NCBI GenBank assembly: GCA_021464525.1 | Contig: JADRCO010001210.1 | Span: forward strand, 1 to 21,369 | Reading direction: 5' to 3' | DNA from: Rhizophagus sp. LPA8_4_AMF | Taxonomy: Eukaryota; Glomeromycota; Glomeromycetes; Glomerales; Glomeraceae | DNA: 21,369 bases | Shown: piece by piece, positions 18,803-21,369 of the stretch | Numbering within the stretch: the first letter of the stretch is position 1 | How the letters are laid out: each line of letters begins with the position of its first letter | Position numbers and translations under genes: made by a program | The notes under the pieces: generated by a model | Database searches by the model: none | What the model saw: the letters and a program-made list of their open reading frames with translations, nothing else | Told to the model about the DNA's origin: nothing

Positions 18803-21369
18803 CTAATCATCAATCATACAATCTTGACACTGAGTCATTTCTTGAATATACATTTCACTAAGCTTGCGACTTGAATAACATGCCTGTGGATGAAATTGTA
18901 TAATAGAAGTATTTGCTTTCTTTTGCTCTAAAGCTTCGTTTGCTTTTACAAATTCTAACATATCATTTCTTAATTGATCATCAATATTAGGTACGACATA
19001 GGTAAAAATTGCATTACTATTTAAATCATAATATTCATGATATTTATCAATACATCCAATCCATTCAGACATAATATTTTCAAGCATTGCTATGGTTGGT
19101 CTATTGGAAGGATTTGAATCCCAACATTTTTTCATTAAATCTGTATAACATTTTGGAGTATTTTCAATAATATCAGGACGTTTCCCCTCACAAACATTCA
19201 AGGTGAGGTGAACATCATGTGCTTCACCCTTAAATGGAGGAATACCTGATGTAAATTCCCACATTATCATTGAAAAACTATAAATATCACTTGCTGGAGT
19301 ATAGGGATTTCCTCTTAATATTTCAGGCGCCATGTAAGGCAAAACTCCATAAATTTCATTATCATTATTATCAGAATTTTGTAAATCACTTATAGGTTTA
19401 CATAATCCTAAATCAATAATAAATAATTCATTGTAATTATCAGACATTAAAATATTACCATCATGAAAGTCACCATGAGTTAAATTTGATTCATGAATTA
19501 CTTTAAGTCCTAATATAATTTTTTTCAATAATTGTAATTTGTCTAGCCAATTAAATTTAATAATATCAGATAAACATTTTCTCAAACTTCCTTGTTTTGC
19601 ATAACTCATTATTATTATATAATTTAAATTATTTGGATCTTGGGTAATCCCAAAAAATTGAACAAATTTTGAAAATGAATTTTTTTGACAATTATAATGA
19701 TATTTCCACTATATGAATAATAAAAAAAAATTAAATTTTGACAAAAGAAAACAAAATTTTTCTATTAAATATAAATACTATACCTCATCAAGAAATTTAC
19801 TATCCAATCTTGATGAATTATTAAGTGTTTTAAGAATGATCTCATTATCTGTTTGTCTATTCCATTGTTGTTTGTCATAATTCCAACTAAAAATAGGTCC
19901 ATCTGACCAGATAGCCTTATGAATTTCACTAAATCCTCCTTTATCATAGTAACTAATATTTAACAATTTATTATAAGGTATCCACTCTAAAATTTCATAA
20001 CTACTTTTAGCATTCAATTGTGCTTGTTGAATAAATTTATCAATAAATTCATTTTTACTAGTCCACTTTGAAAAATCATGTTGAAATCGTTTACCATTAC
20101 ATTGTTGGCACCAATGGTAATCAATATATGGTTGTTTGCATTCATTACATTTATAGTGCCATGGGTAAACAATATGCGATTTTTTGCATTTATTACATAT
20201 CTCAACTTCATCTTTATCACTTATTTTACTACTTACTGTTGTTTTTTGATGCCAATAAAAAGCTTTTATATAATTTTTTTCTGTTCCTACTCCACATTCA
20301 TAAAACATGGGTAAATCATTCATTGCTCTTTCATCACCATTTTCTGCTGCTTTTTGACACCAATGAAAAGCTTTTTCCAAATTCTTTTCTGTTCCTTCTC
20401 CATTTCTATAAAAATGGGTTAAATTATACATTGCTACATTAATACCACTTTCTGCTGCTTTCTGAACTAAATGAAAGGCTTTTTCTAAATTTTTTTCTAT
20501 TACTTCTCCATCTCTATAGTAATTGGCTAAATTATACATTGCTTTTATATCACCATTTTCTGCTGCTTTTTGATACCAATGAAAAGCTTTTTCTAAATTT
20601 TTTCCTGTTCCTTTTCCATTTTCATAATATATGGCTAAATTAAACATTGCATCATTAACACCATTTTCTGCTGCTTTTTGATACCAATGAAAAGCTTTTT
20701 CCAAATTCTTTTCTATTCCTTCTCCATTTCTATAAAAATGGCCTAAATTGTACATTGCTACATTAACACCACTTTCTGCTGCTTTCTGATATAAATGAAA
20801 GGCTTTTTCTAAATTTTTTTCTGTTCCTTCTCCATCTTTATGGCAATTGGCTAAATTATTTATTGCTTCATTAACACCATTTTCTGCTGCTTTCTGATAC
20901 CAATGAAAAGCTTTTTCCAAATTCTTTTCTATTCCTTTTCCATTATTATAAAAATTGGCTAAGTTAACCATTGCCTGATTACATCCATTTTCTGCTGCTT
21001 TTTGATACCAATGAAAAGCTTTTTCCAAATTCTTTTCTGTTCCTATTCCCTTTTCATAAAATATGGCTAAATTGAACATTGCATTTTTATTACCACTTTC
21101 TGCTACTTTCTGACACCAATGAAAAGCTTTTTCCAAATTCTTTTCTGTTCCTTCTCCATTTTCATAAAAATAGGCTAAGTTAAACATTGCACATTTATTT
21201 CCATTTTCTGCAGCTTTTTGATACCAATGAAAAGCTTTTTCTAAATTCTTTACTGTTCCTTCTCCATTTTTATAAAAATGAGCTAAGTTATATATTGCAA
21301 ATTTATTTCCATTTTCTGCTGCTTTTTGACACCAATGAAAAGCTTTTTCCAAATTCTTTTCTGTTCCTT
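18803..21369 (-). CDS. Sel1-repeat / CxxC-ribbon / protein kinase, two exons, 5' end off window
   Basis: Exon 1 is 21369-19784, the intron 19783-19709, and exon 2 19708-18803, giving 829 visible residues. Residues 6-365 are ten 36-residue Sel1 repeats (a protein-interaction solenoid) plus a degenerate eleventh. Residues 391-423 hold three CxxC pairs (391/394, 407/410, 420/423), a likely zinc ribbon, then KRFQHDFSKW. The kinase follows: loop KGGFSEI (476-482), lysine 513 in ILKTL, alpha-C glutamate 528, HGDFHDGN (606-613), DLG (627-629), APE (655-657) and DIYSF (669). Lysine, both aspartates and the asparagine are present, so activity is plausible, although HRD is HGD and DFG is DLG. The tail holds HPQACYSSRK (801-810). 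Without splicing, exon 1 ends at a stop inside the intron and exon 2 seems to start at an internal Met (19609); the GT-AG intron joins them in phase 0. The substrate is unknown. Confidence 0.93.
19709..19783 (-). other. 75-nt intron, phase 0
   Basis: The donor GTATAG directly follows the GAG codon of FLDE and the acceptor CATATAG precedes TGG of WKYH. Splicing fuses the two halves of the kinase N-lobe exactly at the end of the alpha-C glutamate. The intron contains an in-frame stop, so retention would truncate the protein before the catalytic loop. Confidence 0.9.
20273..21352 (-). repeat. Tandem array of ten 108-bp Sel1 units
   Basis: Ten uninterrupted 108-bp units, each starting LEKAFH and ending with a KN at the boundary, run from 21352 to 20273; a degenerate unit begins at 20272. 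The array continues beyond the window edge. Units 6 (20705-20812) and 9 (20381-20488) are much more alike than their neighbours, and units 5/8 and 4/7 share private variants, indicating that a block of three units (324 bp) was duplicated. Confidence 0.92.

Noticed and set aside
18803-19609. Separate 268-residue kinase gene starting at the Met at 19609
   Set aside because: The upstream codons to 19708 remain in frame and encode the rest of the N-lobe, joined by a GT-AG intron to exon 1; the Met is internal.
20068-20442. Plus-strand frames opposite the Sel1-kinase gene
   Set aside because: They are antisense shadows of the coding repeats and CxxC region; their length comes from the repeat periodicity.
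1-21369. CRISPR arrays, bacterial operons, phage or prophage genes
   Set aside because: No spaced short repeats, ribosome-binding sites or phage proteins are seen; introns and gene families point to a eukaryotic nuclear genome.

Overview
The window looks like nuclear DNA of an arbuscular mycorrhizal fungus (Glomeromycotina, most like Rhizophagus). It is extremely AT-rich, genes are sparse, and introns are short (75-94 nt) with GT-AG ends. The gene content matches the families expanded in that lineage: TKL-type protein kinases joined to Sel1 repeats and CxxC zinc ribbons, F-box/leucine-rich-repeat proteins, and many decayed paralogs. The genus is inferred from family recognition; no search was run.

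Layout. 1-395 (+): C-terminal end of a kinase gene that starts outside the window. 1158-1758 (-): wreck of a Tc1/mariner-like transposase. 2333-3620 (-): decayed TKL kinase (pseudogene A). 4498-6481 (-): decayed kinase-then-Sel1 gene (pseudogene B), broken by two MITEs with related inverted termini (5067-5252 and 5690-5801) and by a 77-bp insertion between 8-bp direct repeats. 7990-9324 (+): decayed F-box gene. 10054-11586 (+): intact F-box/LRR gene. 11920-12834 (+): decayed kinase (pseudogene C) with a recognisable intron. 12874-12945 (+): tRNA-Trp(CCA). 14944-16407 (+): second intact F-box/LRR gene. 18803-21369 (-): intact two-exon gene with at least ten Sel1 repeats, three CxxC pairs and a C-terminal kinase; its 5' end is off the window. 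About half of the window is AT-rich intergenic DNA without a supportable gene.

These are not an operon. The window is an accessory region shaped by duplication and decay: four or five loci of one kinase superfamily and three F-box loci lie within 21 kb, roughly half of them broken. The intact kinase, the N-terminal stump and the F-box genes are probably signalling and ubiquitin-ligase substrate-recognition proteins; their partners cannot be read from sequence. The most informative observations are two opposite domain orders for kinase and Sel1, a phase-0 intron at the same kinase position in three loci, a three-unit higher-order repeat inside the Sel1 array, a C-terminal tail motif shared by the kinases, and the cluster of small insertions inside one pseudogene.
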